A stretch of DNA of 64,000 bases from Enterobacteriaceae bacterium LSJC7 (GCA_000302695.1 AMFN01000002.1:248001-312000); one strand, 5' to 3'. Shown: positions 1 through 10,245, counted from the stretch's first letter. The notes: generated by a model from the letters alone, not told the origin. Program-made: numbers and translations.

Positions 1-9
1 AGAACAGCA

Positions 10-1071
10 ATGAGCGAGATATTCGATCCGCAGGCGGCTATTTATCCGTTCCCGCCGAAACCCACACCGTTGAGCGCTGAGGCAAAGCAGGCGTACCGCG
101 AGAAGATAAAACAACTGCTGAAAGCGCGCAATGCGGTCATGGTGGCCCATTACTATACCGACCCGGAGATTCAGGCGCTGGCAGAAGAAACCGGTGGCTG
201 TGTGGCCGACTCGCTGGAGATGGCACGTTTTGGTGCCAACCACCCGGCGACCACGCTGCTGGTGGCAGGCGTTCGTTTTATGGGCGAAACGGCCAAAATC
301 CTCAGCCCGGAAAAGACCATTCTGATGCCGACGCTTAATGCTGAGTGTTCGCTGGATCTCGGTTGCCCGGCACAGCAGTTCAGCGCCTTTTGCGACGCAC
401 ACCCGGATCGCACCGTGGTGGTGTACGCTAACACCTCGGCGGCGGTAAAAGCGCGTGCGGACTGGGTGGTCACCTCCAGCATTGCTGTGGAACTTATTGA
501 CCATCTTGATGCCCAGGGAGAGAAAATCCTCTGGGGACCGGACAGGCATCTGGGGCGCTACGTGCAAAAGCAAACCGGCGCGGATGTACTGTGCTGGCAG
601 GGCGCCTGTATTGTGCACGACGAATTTAAAACCCAGGCGCTGGCGCGTATGAAAACGTTGTACCCGGAAGCAGCGGTGCTGGTGCATCCGGAATCGCCGC
701 AGTCGGTGGTGGAGATGGCCGATGCCGTCGGTTCAACCAGCCAGCTTATTGCCGCTGCACAGCGTCTGCCTCATAAGCAGATGATTGTCGCCACCGATCG
801 CGGCATCTTTTACAAAATGCAGCAGGCTTGCCCGGATAAAATATTGCTTGAAGCACCGACCGCCGGAGAAGGCGCAACCTGTCGCAGCTGCGCGCATTGC
901 CCGTGGATGGCGATGAATGGCCTGCAGGCCATTGCGCAGGGTCTGGAGCAGGGCGGTGCCGGGCATGAGGTCCATGTCCCCTCAGCGTTGCGTACACAGG
1001 CGCTGGTGCCGCTCAACCGTATGCTGGATTTTGCTGCTACACTTCGCCTGCCAATAAAAGGAAACGCGTAA
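10..1071 (+). CDS. nadA: quinolinate synthase NadA
   Basis: Condenses iminoaspartate with dihydroxyacetone phosphate to quinolinate, the pyridine ring precursor of NAD, in the cytosol. The protein has 353 residues (K-12 about 347). The three cysteines that bind the [4Fe-4S] cluster in this family are visible at C113 ([10 protein letters not shown]), C200 (CWQGAC) and C297 (CRSCAHCP). The start at 10 leaves too little upstream sequence to see the promoter, so the NadR site known in relatives would lie outside the window. pnuC follows 21 bases later on the same strand, the usual NAD operon. Confidence 0.98.
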   Translation: MSEIFDPQAAIYPFPPKPTPLSAEAKQAYREKIKQLLKARNAVMVAHYYTDPEIQALAEETGGCVADSLEMARFGANHPATTLLVAGVRFMGETAKILSPEKTILMPTLNAECSLDLGCPAQQFSAFCDAHPDRTVVVYANTSAAVKARADWVVTSSIAVELIDHLDAQGEKILWGPDRHLGRYVQKQTGADVLCWQGACIVHDEFKTQALARMKTLYPEAAVLVHPESPQSVVEMADAVGSTSQLIAAAQRLPHKQMIVATDRGIFYKMQQACPDKILLEAPTAGEGATCRSCAHCPWMAMNGLQAIAQGLEQGGAGHEVHVPSALRTQALVPLNRMLDFAATLRLPIKGNA

Positions 1072-1092
1072 ACCGCACGCTCTGGAGAGAAT

Positions 1093-1812
1093 ATGGATTT
1101 TTTCAGTACCCAAAACATCCTGGTGCACATTCCACTGGGGGCTGGTGGCTATGATTTGTCATGGATAGAAGCCGTTGGAACCGTGGCCGGGTTGCTGTGC
1201 ATCTGGCTTGCCAGCCTCGAAAAAATAGTGAACTACGCGTTTGGCCTGGTGAACGTCACGCTGTTTGCCATTATCTTCTTTCAGATCCAGCTTTATGCCA
1301 GCTTGCTATTGCAGCTTTTTTTCTTTATCGCCAACCTTTACGGCTGGTATGCCTGGTCGCGCCAGAGCAGTAGCCAACAGGCGTTGCTGCATATTCGTTG
1401 GCTACCGCGCGCGAAGGCACTGGGCTGGCTCGCGGCCTGCATCGTGGCGATTGCGCTTATGAGCGTGTGGATTGACCCGGTATTTGCCTTACTGACGCGC
1501 ATGGCTGTAAATATCATGCAGGCGTTGGGGATGAATGTGGCAATGCCAGACCTCCAGCCGGATGCGTTCCCGTTCTGGGATGCCAGCATGATGGTACTGT
1601 CCATCGTGGCGATGGTTCTTATGACGCGCAAATATGTGGAAAACTGGCTGCTGTGGACGGTGGTCAATGTCATTAGCGTGGTGATTTTTGCGCTACAGGG
1701 CGTATGGGCAATGGCACTCGAATACCTGATTCTGACGTTTATCGCCGTTAACGGTAGCCGGATGTGGATGAAAAGCGCGCACGAACGTGGTTCGCGCGCG
1801 CTGGCGCCTTAG
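1093..1812 (+). CDS. pnuC: nicotinamide riboside transporter PnuC
   Basis: Inner-membrane carrier that brings nicotinamide riboside into the cell for NAD salvage. The protein has 239 residues and is rich in hydrophobic segments (about seven helices expected in the family), with the [18 protein letters not shown] and [13 protein letters not shown] stretches typical of PnuC. GGAGAG sits just before the ATG. It lies directly behind nadA and is probably co-transcribed. Its stop overlaps the zitB stop by 4 bases (TTAG) in convergent orientation, with no terminator hairpin between the two. Confidence 0.97.
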   Translation: MDFFSTQNILVHIPLGAGGYDLSWIEAVGTVAGLLCIWLASLEKIVNYAFGLVNVTLFAIIFFQIQLYASLLLQLFFFIANLYGWYAWSRQSSSQQALLHIRWLPRAKALGWLAACIVAIALMSVWIDPVFALLTRMAVNIMQALGMNVAMPDLQPDAFPFWDASMMVLSIVAMVLMTRKYVENWLLWTVVNVISVVIFALQGVWAMALEYLILTFIAVNGSRMWMKSAHERGSRALAP

Positions 1813-2747
1813 TGGTGATGACTTGCGTGATGGTCGCCGCCCGTCAGGTTTAAATCACATTCGTGATCTTCACTGCTCTGATATTCCATCTGCACGGTAG
1901 CGTGATCTATCTGGAATTCGTGAGCCAGGAAGTGGTGAATGCGTTCGAGTAAGGCATCATGATCCTCGGGCGGGTCAACCTGGACATGCATAGTCATGAC
2001 CGGTTTCTCGCCCACCATCCACAGGTGAACGTGGTGCACGTCGCGCACTTCTGGCATTTCACTCGACATCTTGCGCTTAAGCTCATCAATATCGACAGCG
2101 CCTGGCGCACCTTCCAGCAGTTCATTGAGACTCTCTTTCATCAGCCGCCATGCGCTGCGCAGTACCAGGCAGGAAACAAAAACAGAGAGGATGGGGTCAA
2201 TCGGTGTCCAGCCTGTCCAGAGAATGACCAGCGCCGCAGCAATTGCGCCAACTGAACCGAGTAAATCTCCCATGACGTGCAGTGCGGCTGCACGCACGTT
2301 CAGGTTTTTTTCGCCGCTGCCGCTATGCAAAATCCATAGCGCAACCAGGTTTGCCAGCAGACCAGCAAAGGCGACGACCAGCATCAGCGCACCGGCGACA
2401 GGCTGTGGCTGATAGAAGCGTCGTATGGCTTCCCAGACGATAAAAACCGTGATCAACACCAGCGCTATAGCATTGAACAGCGCGGCAATGGTTGTCAGGC
2501 GCAGCCAGCCGAAGGTATGGCGAGAATTGGCCGCGCGACGGGAGAAATGCACAGCCATCAGCGCGATAAACAGCGCGGCAGCATCGGTCAACATGTGGCC
2601 CGCATCAGCGAGAAGCGCCAGTGAACCAGAAACCAGCCCGCCGATAACCTCCGCCACCATAAAGACGACGGTTATGGTGAAGGCAATAAACAGACGCCGG
2701 GTGTTAGTGTCCTGTGTAGAAGGGGAGTTCGAGGTCGAGTTAGCCAT
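1809..2747 (-). CDS. zitB: zinc efflux transporter ZitB (cation diffusion facilitator)
   Basis: Exports Zn2+ from the cytosol in exchange for protons. The 312-residue protein has the CDF arrangement: membrane helices with [19 protein letters not shown], whose H and D residues form the transport site, a second metal-site helix ([13 protein letters not shown]), and a soluble C-terminal domain. The tail is histidine-rich (DHHASHHH). It is convergent with pnuC. The upstream region shows no zinc-regulator site I can recognise. Confidence 0.95.
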   Translation of the reverse strand: MANSTSNSPSTQDTNTRRLFIAFTITVVFMVAEVIGGLVSGSLALLADAGHMLTDAAALFIALMAVHFSRRAANSRHTFGWLRLTTIAALFNAIALVLITVFIVWEAIRRFYQPQPVAGALMLVVAFAGLLANLVALWILHSGSGEKNLNVRAAALHVMGDLLGSVGAIAAALVILWTGWTPIDPILSVFVSCLVLRSAWRLMKESLNELLEGAPGAVDIDELKRKMSSEMPEVRDVHHVHLWMVGEKPVMTMHVQVDPPEDHDALLERIHHFLAHEFQIDHATVQMEYQSSEDHECDLNLTGGDHHASHHH

Positions 2748-2814
2748 AGTGTTCGCAATCTGTATGCAATGTGTATCATTATTATGGTTGCGAATTTAAA
2801 TAGTTGTAAAGCTG

Positions 2815-2835
2815 AGGGAGCACAACGTGCTCCCT
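2815..2835. terminator. hairpin between zitB and ybgS
   Basis: Perfect inverted repeat with 9-bp arms AGGGAGCAC / GTGCTCCCT and a 3-base loop. A short T-rich stretch follows on the plus strand; on the minus strand (the direction of ybgS) the tail is weaker. Probably the ybgS terminator. Confidence 0.55.
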
Positions 2836-2870
2836 TTATTGTTACGCTTTATTGTTACTGCCTGGTTCCA

Positions 2871-3233
2871 TCATGGGTTATGTTCAACGGATTTGGTACC
2901 GTTGCCGCTCTGTGTATCTATCTTTTTGCTGGTGTTCGGGCAACGACCGTCTTTGCACATTGCATTTTTTTGTACCGTATCTGTCGTCATGCCGTCCCCG
3001 GACATCGTGGAATGATTACTATTGGTATTACCTGTCTGGTTAGTATTCACAGAGCCGCTGTTTATCTGGCTGTTGTCGGTGTTTTTGGGCGGCAGGTTTT
3101 CGTGCGCACCTGGCGCTGGCAGGCCTGCATCTGCGGCAGCATTTTCCTGGCCGTTATTGTTGGAAGCGGCCAGTGCTGCACCGCTGCTGAGCATCAGGAT
3201 GAGGCTTAAAAAAAGGCGGGTCGGTTGCTTCAT
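2871..3233 (-). CDS. ybgS: YbgS-like small exported protein
   Basis: The 120-residue protein begins with a clear signal peptide (MKQPTRLFLSLILMLSSGAALAA). The mature part is hydrophilic, with many N, G, Q, T and S residues and no recognisable enzyme motif. It matches YbgS of K-12 (about 126 residues) in signal peptide, low-complexity middle and position between zitB and aroG. The function is unknown; periplasmic location is inferred from the signal peptide. Confidence 0.85.
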   Translation of the reverse strand: MKQPTRLFLSLILMLSSGAALAASNNNGQENAAADAGLPAPGAHENLPPKNTDNSQINSGSVNTNQTGNTNSNHSTMSGDGMTTDTVQKNAMCKDGRCPNTSKKIDTQSGNGTKSVEHNP

Positions 3234-3486
3234 GATAGTGCTCCTGTGGTGTTGTTATACTGTTTGTAGGTACGATGGGCCGTAAATCATCGCCGTTTCG
3301 CCAGACAGAAATCTGGCAGAGGGTTTCTGCTTAGCAAAAAAGAATTTTTGTGACATAGCCTGCAAAATAAATCTCTTTTTTTGTGGCGGTTTTCGGAATT
3401 AATTTTGGTAAAGTGTAGTCGCGTTCTCATTTTTTGCCATGTTTGTATGCTTTGCGGACGATATTTGCAGCGTCAGAGGTATGGGG

Positions 3487-3504
3487 TGTAAAACCCGGTT
3501 TACA
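3487..3504 (+). promoter_or_regulatory. TyrR box before aroG
   Basis: Perfect TyrR operator TGTAAA-N6-TTTACA. Its right half-site TTTACA also serves as the -35 hexamer of the aroG promoter, so bound TyrR would block RNA polymerase. In K-12, aroG is repressed by TyrR with phenylalanine; the arrangement here agrees. Confidence 0.92.
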
Positions 3505-3527
3505 CTTTTAATTCGACGCGATAGATT
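3499..3527 (+). promoter_or_regulatory. aroG sigma-70 promoter
   Basis: TTTACA at 3499-3504 and TAGATT at 3522-3527 separated by 17 bases. The -35 overlaps the TyrR box. Confidence 0.75.
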
Positions 3528-3570
3528 GGAGGGGTTGCAATACGGCAAAATTCAGTCCACGGAACCACCA

Positions 3571-4623
3571 ATGAACTATCTGAACGATGACCTGAGAATT
3601 AAAGAAATCAACGAACTGCTCCCGCCTGTCGCACTGCTGGAGAAGTTTCCCGCGACCGAGAACGCAGCAACTACCGTTTCTTCTGCCCGTCGAGCTATCC
3701 ACCAGATCCTGAAAGGCCAGGACGATCGTTTGCTGGTGGTGATCGGTCCGTGCTCCATTCACGATATTAAAGCGGCAAAAGAATATGCAGCTCGCCTGAA
3801 GACGCTGCGTGATGAGCTGGGCAATGAGTTGGAAATCGTTATGCGCGTTTATTTTGAAAAGCCGCGCACCACGGTAGGCTGGAAAGGGCTGATTAACGAT
3901 CCGCACATGGATAACAGCTTCCAGATTAATGAAGGCCTGCGCATTGCGCGTAAGCTTCTGCTGGACATCAATGACAGCGGCCTGCCTGCCGCCGGTGAGT
4001 TCCTGGACATGATTACGCCGCAGTATGTGGCAGACCTGATGAGCTGGGGCGCTATCGGCGCACGTACCACCGAATCACAGGTGCACCGCGAGCTGGCGTC
4101 TGGCCTGTCCTGCCCGGTTGGCTTTAAAAACGGCACTGACGGTACAATTAAAGTGGCGATTGACGCCATCAACGCCGCCAGTGCGCCGCACTGCTTCCTG
4201 TCGGTTACCAAATGGGGCCATTCGGCCATCGTGAACACCAGCGGTAACGGCGACTGCCATATTATTCTGCGCGGCGGCAAAGAGCCAAACTATAGCGCAA
4301 GCCATGTAGCAGAGGTTAAAGAAGGGCTGACCAAAGCCGGACTGCGTCCGCAGGTGATGATTGATTTCAGCCACGCTAACTCGTCCAAGCAGTTTAAAAA
4401 GCAGATGGAAGTGGGTGCTGACGTTTGTGCGCAAATCGCCAACGGCGAGAAGGCGATTACCGGTGTGATGATTGAAAGCCATCTGGTAGAAGGCAACCAG
4501 AGCCTGGAAAGCGGCGAGCCGCTGGTATATGGCAAAAGCGTCACCGACGGCTGTATTGGTTGGGAAGACACTGATGCTATCCTGCGCCAGCTGGCGACGG
4601 CGGTTAAAGCGCGTCGCGGATAA
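3571..4623 (+). CDS. aroG: DAHP synthase, phenylalanine-sensitive (AroG)
   Basis: Joins phosphoenolpyruvate and erythrose 4-phosphate to DAHP, the first step of the shikimate pathway. From the ATG at 3571 the protein is MNYLNDDLRIKEINELL..., 350 residues, exactly the K-12 length. An in-frame extension to 3439 is rejected because it would read through the promoter and TyrR box. The motifs VVIGPCSIHD, VMRVYFEKPRT and PQVMIDFSHANSSK are those of the class I-alpha DAHP synthases. The phenylalanine-feedback type is inferred from overall similarity to AroG rather than AroF or AroH. A strong terminator follows. Confidence 0.97.
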   Translation: MNYLNDDLRIKEINELLPPVALLEKFPATENAATTVSSARRAIHQILKGQDDRLLVVIGPCSIHDIKAAKEYAARLKTLRDELGNELEIVMRVYFEKPRTTVGWKGLINDPHMDNSFQINEGLRIARKLLLDINDSGLPAAGEFLDMITPQYVADLMSWGAIGARTTESQVHRELASGLSCPVGFKNGTDGTIKVAIDAINAASAPHCFLSVTKWGHSAIVNTSGNGDCHIILRGGKEPNYSASHVAEVKEGLTKAGLRPQVMIDFSHANSSKQFKKQMEVGADVCAQIANGEKAITGVMIESHLVEGNQSLESGEPLVYGKSVTDGCIGWEDTDAILRQLATAVKARRG

Positions 4624-4637
4624 GCGTTATTTCAGTA

Positions 4638-4665
4638 AAAAAGCCACCGACGGGTGGCTTTTTTA
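4638..4665 (+). terminator. aroG terminator
   Basis: AGCCACC / GGTGGCT stem with 4-base loop, preceded by an A run and followed by TTTTTT. Confidence 0.92.
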
Positions 4666-4797
4666 TTGCTGACCCGCCCTGAACTGCGTTGATACATTCT
4701 GATTTAAATCGGCAGAGCGGGACAGATTTGTCAGCCTGAGAGACGGATGTTGTCAGTAACCAGCCCGAAAGAGTGTGGTCACTGGCTCGCAGCCATA

Positions 4798-4827
4798 AAA
4801 AAACGCGGCCAGTGCCGCGTTTTTTTA
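4798..4827 (-). terminator. gpmA terminator (works in both directions)
   Basis: AACGCGGC / GCCGCGTT stem, loop CAGT, A run on one side and T run on the other, placed 16 bases after the gpmA stop. Confidence 0.9.
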
Positions 4828-4842
4828 TCAGAAACAGCGCGA

Positions 4843-5595
4843 TTACTTCGCTTTGCCCTGGTTCGCTACCGCTGCGGCTTTTGCTGCGATTTCCTCAGCA
4901 TTACCCAGATAGTAGTGTTTGATTGGCTTGAAGTTTTCGTCAAATTCGTACACCAGCGGTACACCGGTCGGGATGTTCAGCTCAAGAATGGCGTCTTCGC
5001 TCATGTTATCCAGGTATTTCACCAGCGCGCGCAGAGAGTTACCGTGAGCGGCAATGATAACGCGCTCGCCGCTTTTCAGGCGTGGCAGAATGGTTTCATT
5101 CCAGTAAGGGATAACGCGGTCAATGGTCAGCGCCAGGCTTTCGGTCAGCGGCAGCTCTTTCTCGGTCAGCTTCGCATAACGCGGGTCATGGCCCGGATAG
5201 CGTTCGTCATCTTTGGTCAGCTCCGGCGGAGTGACCGCAAAGCCGCGGCGCCACTGCTTAACCTGCTCGTCGCCGTATTTCTCAGCCGTTTCTGCTTTAT
5301 TGAGGCCCTGTAACGCGCCGTAGTGACGTTCGTTCAGTTTCCAGGACTTCTCAACCGGCAGCCATGCCTGGTCCAGCTGGTCCAGAACGTTCCACAATGT
5401 ATGGATGGCACGTTTCAGCACGGAGGTATAAGCAAAATCGAAGGAGAAGCCTTCCTCTTTCAGCAGCTTGCCAGCCGCCTTTGCTTCGCCCACGCCTTTC
5501 TCAGACAGGTCAACGTCATACCAGCCGGTGAAGCGGTTTTCATTGTTCCATTGACTCTCGCCGTGACGCACCAGTACCAGCTTAGTTACAGCCAT
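4843..5595 (-). CDS. gpmA: 2,3-bisphosphoglycerate-dependent phosphoglycerate mutase
   Basis: Interconverts 3- and 2-phosphoglycerate in glycolysis and gluconeogenesis. 250 residues, the K-12 length. The phosphohistidine motif [10 protein letters not shown] places the catalytic His at residue 11, and the second histidine lies in [12 protein letters not shown]. It is a single-gene unit with its own terminator. Upstream is a TATAAT promoter inside a Fur-like site; gpmA was reported as an iron-regulated gene in K-12, which fits. Confidence 0.98.
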   Translation of the reverse strand: MAVTKLVLVRHGESQWNNENRFTGWYDVDLSEKGVGEAKAAGKLLKEEGFSFDFAYTSVLKRAIHTLWNVLDQLDQAWLPVEKSWKLNERHYGALQGLNKAETAEKYGDEQVKQWRRGFAVTPPELTKDDERYPGHDPRYAKLTEKELPLTESLALTIDRVIPYWNETILPRLKSGERVIIAAHGNSLRALVKYLDNMSEDAILELNIPTGVPLVYEFDENFKPIKHYYLGNAEEIAAKAAAVANQGKAK

Positions 5596-5624
5596 AATTT
5601 ACTCCTTCATAAGCCCAGGATGAT

Positions 5625-5667
5625 GATAACAATTCTCATTATATTGCTGTGACGGGCATCGCAGCAA
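5625..5667 (-). promoter_or_regulatory. gpmA promoter overlapped by a Fur-like box
   Basis: On the minus strand, TTGCTG (5662-5667) and TATAAT (5638-5643) are 18 bases apart. The segment 5625-5643 reads GATAACAATTCTCATTATA, which matches the 19-base Fur consensus at about 14 positions by eye. Fur bound here would cover the -10. Confidence 0.65.
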
Positions 5668-5871
5668 CGTCTGTCCTTTAACATAGCGAAAATAGAGCGG
5701 GAGTGTAAGGCAACTGTGAATGAGAGGTGGTTTTTTTGTCGCCGTTGCTGAAAAACAGAACGATTTGCGCAGAGGAAGAGCAGAACTTTTGAGAAAAGGC
5801 CGCATACGTTAACGGGCAGGCTCACGCACAAACCCCTACTGCATTAATTCTTGTTGGTGTTAAAACAGTTT

Positions 5872-5887
5872 GCCCCCGGGCGGGGGC
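5872..5887 (-). terminator. hairpin after galM
   Basis: GCCCCC / GGGGGC with 4-base loop 6 bases past the galM stop. The following minus-strand sequence (AAACTGTTTTAA) is only partly T-rich, so termination may be incomplete. Confidence 0.6.
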
Positions 5888-5893
5888 GAATCG

Positions 5894-6934
5894 TTACAGC
5901 GCCCGGAAATGGTACTCCGTTACGCTGACATAGCGCTGGCCGGGACGCAGGATGCAGTCTGGCTGCGGCCAGTGTGGATGGTGTGGACTGTCAGGCAGAA
6001 ACTCACTTTCCAGCGCCAGTCCCTGGTATGCACGGTAGGTGCCCTGTTCACGCGCAGGTGTGCCGTCCAGAAAATTGCCGGAATAGAACTGTAGCGCGGG
6101 CGCGCTGGTATAGACCGTCATCTGTAAACGACTATCGGCTGACCAGAGTTGTGCCGCGGGTTTTGTCACATCGCCCGCTGCCTGAAGCAAAAATGCGTGG
6201 TCGTAGCCGCGTACTTTGTTCTGCTCATCGTCACTCAGAAAGTCCTGGGCGATAACTTTAGGCGTGCGAAAGTCAAAGCTGGTACCTGCTACTTCGCGCA
6301 GTGGCGCGTCAGGAATGCCGTCTTCGCCAACCGGCAAAAACGCATCCGCCAGCAGCTGTAAGCGGTGGTCGCGCACGTCGCTCTGGCTGCCATCAAGGTT
6401 AAAATAGGCGTGGTTGGTGAGATTAACCGGACAGGGTTTATCCACCTGGGCGCGAAACTCAATCACCAGACGATTGTCGTCGGTCAGTGTATACAGTGCG
6501 ATAACGTCGCAGTTGCCGGGAAATCCCTGGTCGCCGTCTGGGGAGTCCAGCAGATAGACCACCTCACGCTCGTTCTGACGCTGAATGCGCCAGCGGCGCT
6601 TGTCGAATCCGTCAGGGCCGCCGTGCAACTGGTGCTCGCCCTGGCTTGGCGTTAAACGGTATTCCTGCCCATCAAGGGTAAAGCGACTGTTGGCAATGCG
6701 GTTAGCATAGCGGCCCACCGAGGCACCGAGAAAGGCGCTTTGTTGATGCCAGACTTCCGGGCTGGGGCAGCCGAGCAGCGTTTCACGCACGCTGCCATCA
6801 TGCAGAGGAACACGGCAGGAAAGTAGCGTGGCACCCCAGTCCATCAGCGTAACGACCATACCAGCGTCATTACGCAGCGTTGAAATGCGGTACGGCTGGC
6901 CGTCTGGCGCCAGCTGCGGAGTCTCTTTTAGCAC
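5894..6934 (-). CDS. galM: galactose mutarotase (aldose 1-epimerase)
   Basis: Converts beta- to alpha-D-galactose for galactokinase. The start chosen is GTG at 6934, giving [16 protein letters not shown]..., 346 residues as in K-12. This GTG overlaps the galK stop (GTGCTAA) and has AAGGAGCGGG before it; an ATG nine codons further upstream lies inside galK and would add unrelated residues. Catalytic motifs are [12 protein letters not shown] (His) and [12 protein letters not shown] (Glu). Last gene of the gal operon. Confidence 0.96.
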   Translation of the reverse strand: MLKETPQLAPDGQPYRISTLRNDAGMVVTLMDWGATLLSCRVPLHDGSVRETLLGCPSPEVWHQQSAFLGASVGRYANRIANSRFTLDGQEYRLTPSQGEHQLHGGPDGFDKRRWRIQRQNEREVVYLLDSPDGDQGFPGNCDVIALYTLTDDNRLVIEFRAQVDKPCPVNLTNHAYFNLDGSQSDVRDHRLQLLADAFLPVGEDGIPDAPLREVAGTSFDFRTPKVIAQDFLSDDEQNKVRGYDHAFLLQAAGDVTKPAAQLWSADSRLQMTVYTSAPALQFYSGNFLDGTPAREQGTYRAYQGLALESEFLPDSPHHPHWPQPDCILRPGQRYVSVTEYHFRAL

Positions 6935-8076
6935 TGTCCCGCTCCTTGTGAAGGTTTGCACACGTAAAACGTCTCTTTGATACCGGTTTTCGCTTCGTAC
7001 TGCTGCGCTACGGCGTCTTCAACTGCAGGTACCAGCGCTTGCGGCACCAGCGCCACCACGCAGCCGCCAAAACCGCCGCCGGTCATGCGCACGCCGCCTT
7101 TATCGCCAATGACGGCTTTAACCATCTCTACCAGCATATCAATCTGCGGCACGGTGATTTCGAAATCGTCGCGCATTGAAGCGTGCGACTGCGCCATCAG
7201 TTCACCCATGCGCGTAAGGTCGCCCTGGGCCAGCGCCGCAGCGGCTTCAACCGTGCGGGCATTTTCCGTCAGCACGTGGCGCACGCGTTTAGCCACCACC
7301 GGGTCAAGTTCGTGGGCGACGGCATTAAATTCATCAAGGCTGACGTCGCGCAGCGCCTTTTGCTGGAAAAAGCGTGCGCCGGTTTCGCACTGCTCGCGGC
7401 GCGTGTTGTATTCGCTGCCCACCAGCGTGCGCTTAAAGTTGCTGTTGATAATGACCACGCTCACTCCTTGTGGCATCGGCACGGCTTTGGTGCCGAGGGT
7501 GCGGCAGTCGATAAGCAGCGCGTGGTCTTTCTTGCCGAGAGCGGAAATCAGCTGGTCCATAATGCCGCAGTTGCAGCCGACAAACTGGTTCTCTGCCTCC
7601 TGACCATTGAGGGCCAGTTGCACGCCATCGAGCGGCAGGTGATAAAGCTGTTGAAACACTTTTCCGACCGCCACTTCCAGCGCGGCTGATGAGCTAAGAC
7701 CTGCGCCCTGCGGCACGTTGCCGCTAATGACCAGGTCCGCACCGCCAAAGCTGGCATCGCGTTTTTGCAGATGTTTGACCACTCCGCGCACGTAATTCGC
7801 CCACTGCGGGTGCTCAACGGCCAGAATCGGCGCATCGAGAGAAAACTCATCCGTTTCGTTGTCATAGTCGGCGGCCATCACCCTCACTTTACGGTCATCA
7901 CGTGCGGCACAGGCGATAACCGTTTGATAATCTATAGCGCAGGGCAGCACAAAACCATCGTTGTAGTCGGTGTGTTCACCAATCAGATTCACGCGCCCGG
8001 GAGCCTGGATAACATGGCTTGCGGGGTAGCCGAACGCTTTTGCAAACAGCGAGGAGGTTTTATCTTTCAGACTCAT
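6928..8076 (-). CDS. galK: galactokinase
   Basis: Phosphorylates alpha-D-galactose to galactose 1-phosphate with ATP. 382 residues. GHMP-kinase features are present: substrate motif [16 protein letters not shown] near residue 27, ATP loop [13 protein letters not shown] near residue 122, and a C-terminal GGGFGGC motif. It lies 2 bases after galT and overlaps the galM start by 7 bases, so the operon is translationally tight. Confidence 0.98.
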   Translation of the reverse strand: MSLKDKTSSLFAKAFGYPASHVIQAPGRVNLIGEHTDYNDGFVLPCAIDYQTVIACAARDDRKVRVMAADYDNETDEFSLDAPILAVEHPQWANYVRGVVKHLQKRDASFGGADLVISGNVPQGAGLSSSAALEVAVGKVFQQLYHLPLDGVQLALNGQEAENQFVGCNCGIMDQLISALGKKDHALLIDCRTLGTKAVPMPQGVSVVIINSNFKRTLVGSEYNTRREQCETGARFFQQKALRDVSLDEFNAVAHELDPVVAKRVRHVLTENARTVEAAAALAQGDLTRMGELMAQSHASMRDDFEITVPQIDMLVEMVKAVIGDKGGVRMTGGGFGGCVVALVPQALVPAVEDAVAQQYEAKTGIKETFYVCKPSQGAGQC

Positions 8077-8078
8077 TA

Positions 8079-9125
8079 TTATTCTCCGGATTCGCGAAAA
8101 TGGATGTCACTGACCGCGCGCAGCTTCTCGGCCGCCTGTTCAGGCGTTAAATCGCGCTGGGTTTCTGCCAGCATTTCATAGCCCACCATAAATTTGCGCA
8201 CCGTGGCAGAGCGCAGCAGCGGCGGGTAAAAGTGGGCATGAAGCTGCCAGTGCAGGTTCTCTTCGTGATTGAACGGCGCGCCGTGCCAGCCCATTGAGTA
8301 CGGGAAAGAGCAGCGAAACAGGTTGTCATAGCGGCTGGTGAGTTTTTTCAGCGCCAGCGCCAGATCAGTGCGCTGCGCGTCACTTAAGTCGGGCAGGCGT
8401 AGCACAGGGGCTTTTGGCAACAATAGCGTTTCAAACGGCCAGGCCGCCCAGTATGGCACCACCGCCAGCCAGTGTTCGGTTTCCACCACTGTGCGGCTAC
8501 CGTCAGCCCGTTCGCGCTTCGCGTAGTCGAGCAGCATCGGCGAGCCGTATTCGGCAAAATAGTCGCGCTGACTGGCGTCTTCACGCGCCACTTCATTGGG
8601 CAAAAAACTATTGGCCCACACCTGGCCGTGGGGATGTGGGTTTGAGCAGCCCATGGCCGCGCCTTTGTTTTCAAAAACCTGTACCCACGGATACTGCTGA
8701 CCCAGCTCGGCGGTTTGTGCCTGCCAGGTGCTCACCACTTCAACCAGCGCGGGCAGTGTTAGCTCGGGCAGCGTTTTGCTGTGATCGGGGGAAAAACAAA
8801 TCACGCGGCTGGTGCCGCGCGCGCTCTGGGCGCGCATCAGCGGATCGTGGCTTTGTGGCGCTTCTGGCGTGTCGGTCATCAGCGCGGCAAAGTCGTTGGT
8901 AAAGACGTAGGTGCCGGTGTAGTCCGGATTCTTGTCACCGGTTACGCGGGTATTGCCAGGACAGAGATAGCAGTCAGGACTGTGCTGCGGCAGCGTTTGT
9001 GCTGAAGCGGCTTCCTGCGCCCCCTGCCAGGGGCGCTTGGCGCGATGCGGTGAAACGAGAATCCATTGTCCAGTCAACGGGTTATAACGGCGATGCGGAT
9101 GATCGACCGGATTGAATTGCTCCAT
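8079..9125 (-). CDS. galT: galactose-1-phosphate uridylyltransferase
   Basis: Exchanges UMP between UDP-glucose and galactose 1-phosphate. 348 residues. The active-site HPH is at residues 164-166 ([10 protein letters not shown]); C52, C55 and H115 match the structural zinc ligands of this HIT-superfamily enzyme. It follows galE by 9 bases in the operon order galE-galT-galK-galM. Confidence 0.98.
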   Translation of the reverse strand: MEQFNPVDHPHRRYNPLTGQWILVSPHRAKRPWQGAQEAASAQTLPQHSPDCYLCPGNTRVTGDKNPDYTGTYVFTNDFAALMTDTPEAPQSHDPLMRAQSARGTSRVICFSPDHSKTLPELTLPALVEVVSTWQAQTAELGQQYPWVQVFENKGAAMGCSNPHPHGQVWANSFLPNEVAREDASQRDYFAEYGSPMLLDYAKRERADGSRTVVETEHWLAVVPYWAAWPFETLLLPKAPVLRLPDLSDAQRTDLALALKKLTSRYDNLFRCSFPYSMGWHGAPFNHEENLHWQLHAHFYPPLLRSATVRKFMVGYEMLAETQRDLTPEQAAEKLRAVSDIHFRESGE

Positions 9126-9134
9126 GGTTATTCC

Positions 9135-10151
9135 TTAATCAGGATAGCCCTGCGGGTGACGCGACTGCCAACGCCAGGTGTCCTGGGCGGTATCGTCAAG
9201 CGTGCGTGTCACGCGCCAGTTCAGGTCTTTGTCGGCTTTGCTGGCATCGGCCCAGTAAGCGGGCAGATCGCCTTCGCGGCGCGGGGCAAAATGGTAGTTC
9301 ACCGGTTTGCCGCAGGCACGGCTGAAGGCGTTGACCACGTCCAGCACGCTGCTGCCGACACCGGCACCCAGGTTGTAGATATGTATGCCCGGCTTGCCTG
9401 CCAGGTGCTGCATGGCGGCTACGTGGCCATCGGCCAGATCCATCACATGAATATAGTCACGCACCGCAGTACCGTCGGCGGTAGGGTAATCGTTACCAAA
9501 CACCGACAGCGATTCGCGACGACCGACCGCCACCTGGGCAATGTAAGGCATCAGGTTATTCGGAATACCCTGCGGATCTTCACCCATGTCGCCCGACGGA
9601 TGGGCGCCAACCGGGTTGAAATAGCGCAGCAGCGCCACGCTGAACTCTGGATAAGCGGTCTGCAAATCGGTAAGAATCTGCTCTACCATCAGCTTGCTGC
9701 GGCCATAAGGGCTGGCCGGATGGCCGGTAGGGAAGCTTTCGACATACGGGATCTTCGGCTGATCGCCGTAAACGGTGGCCGACGAGCTGAAAATAAAATT
9801 CGTTACGCCCGCATTGCGCATGGCGCTCGCCAGGCGTAAGGTGCCGGTGACGTTGGTATCGTAATATTCCAGTGGCTTATGGACCGATTCGCCCACTGCC
9901 TTCAGTGCGGCGAAGTGAATCACGGCATCAATGCTGTGATCGCTGAAAATACTTGCCAGCAGCGCGTCGTCGCGCACATCGCCTTCAATAAACAGCGGGG
10001 CTTTGCCACCAAGCCGTTCAATGACTGGCACCACGCTGTGTTTGCTGTTACACAGATTATCCAGAATGATGACGTCGTGTCCCTTCTCCAGCAGTTGTAC
10101 GCAGGTATGACTGCCAATGTAACCGCTACCACCTGTTACCAGAACTTTCAT
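9135..10151 (-). CDS. galE: UDP-glucose 4-epimerase
   Basis: Interconverts UDP-galactose and UDP-glucose. The start at 10151 (MKVLVTGGSGYIGSH) gives 338 residues, the K-12 length, with TGGAGC just upstream; a longer in-frame reading to 10193 would enter the promoter. It has the Rossmann motif GGSGYIGSH and the catalytic S124, Y149 and K153 (YGRSK). The internal Gal operator lies in its first codons. It begins the gal operon and also supplies UDP-sugars for surface polysaccharide. Confidence 0.98.
   Translation of the reverse strand: MKVLVTGGSGYIGSHTCVQLLEKGHDVIILDNLCNSKHSVVPVIERLGGKAPLFIEGDVRDDALLASIFSDHSIDAVIHFAALKAVGESVHKPLEYYDTNVTGTLRLASAMRNAGVTNFIFSSSATVYGDQPKIPYVESFPTGHPASPYGRSKLMVEQILTDLQTAYPEFSVALLRYFNPVGAHPSGDMGEDPQGIPNNLMPYIAQVAVGRRESLSVFGNDYPTADGTAVRDYIHVMDLADGHVAAMQHLAGKPGIHIYNLGAGVGSSVLDVVNAFSRACGKPVNYHFAPRREGDLPAYWADASKADKDLNWRVTRTLDDTAQDTWRWQSRHPQGYPD
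10117..10132 (-). promoter_or_regulatory. internal Gal operator OI (in galE)
   Basis: Minus-strand GTGGTAGCGGTTACAT within galE codons 6-11, as recalled for the K-12 internal operator. Its centre is 113 bp from the centre of the external operator, the spacing known for the GalR/HU repression loop. Confidence 0.88.
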
Positions 10152-10188
10152 TATTTGCTCCATTAAGCCCGGTTCATGAATTAACCTT

Positions 10189-10245
10189 AGCATAACAGAA
10201 GGGCCAAAAGTGTGACATGGGCGAAATTAGTGGAATCGTTTACAC
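10189..10245 (-). promoter_or_regulatory. gal promoter: OE operator, CRP site, P2 -10
   Basis: Minus strand. External operator GTGTAAACGATTCCAC at 10230-10245; CRP site around 10205-10228 with the TGTCACA core; TATGCT at 10189-10194, matching the K-12 P2 -10. The P1 -10, TATGGT in K-12, reads TAAGGT here. GalR/GalS and CRP control are inferred from these conserved sites. Confidence 0.88.

Larger units (their letters stand above)
3234..3570. promoter_or_regulatory. ybgS-aroG divergent intergenic region
   Basis: 337 bases without a gene. The part near aroG holds the TyrR box and promoter listed separately. The part near ybgS is A/T-rich with several T runs and presumably carries the ybgS promoter, which I cannot place with confidence. 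Confidence 0.6.

Noticed and set aside
2769-3209. 146-residue plus-strand frame opposite ybgS
   Set aside because: Antisense to ybgS, which has a clear signal peptide and conserved position.
3439-3570. Longer aroG start at 3439
   Set aside because: The extension would include the TyrR box and promoter; the ATG at 3571 gives the exact 350-residue family length.
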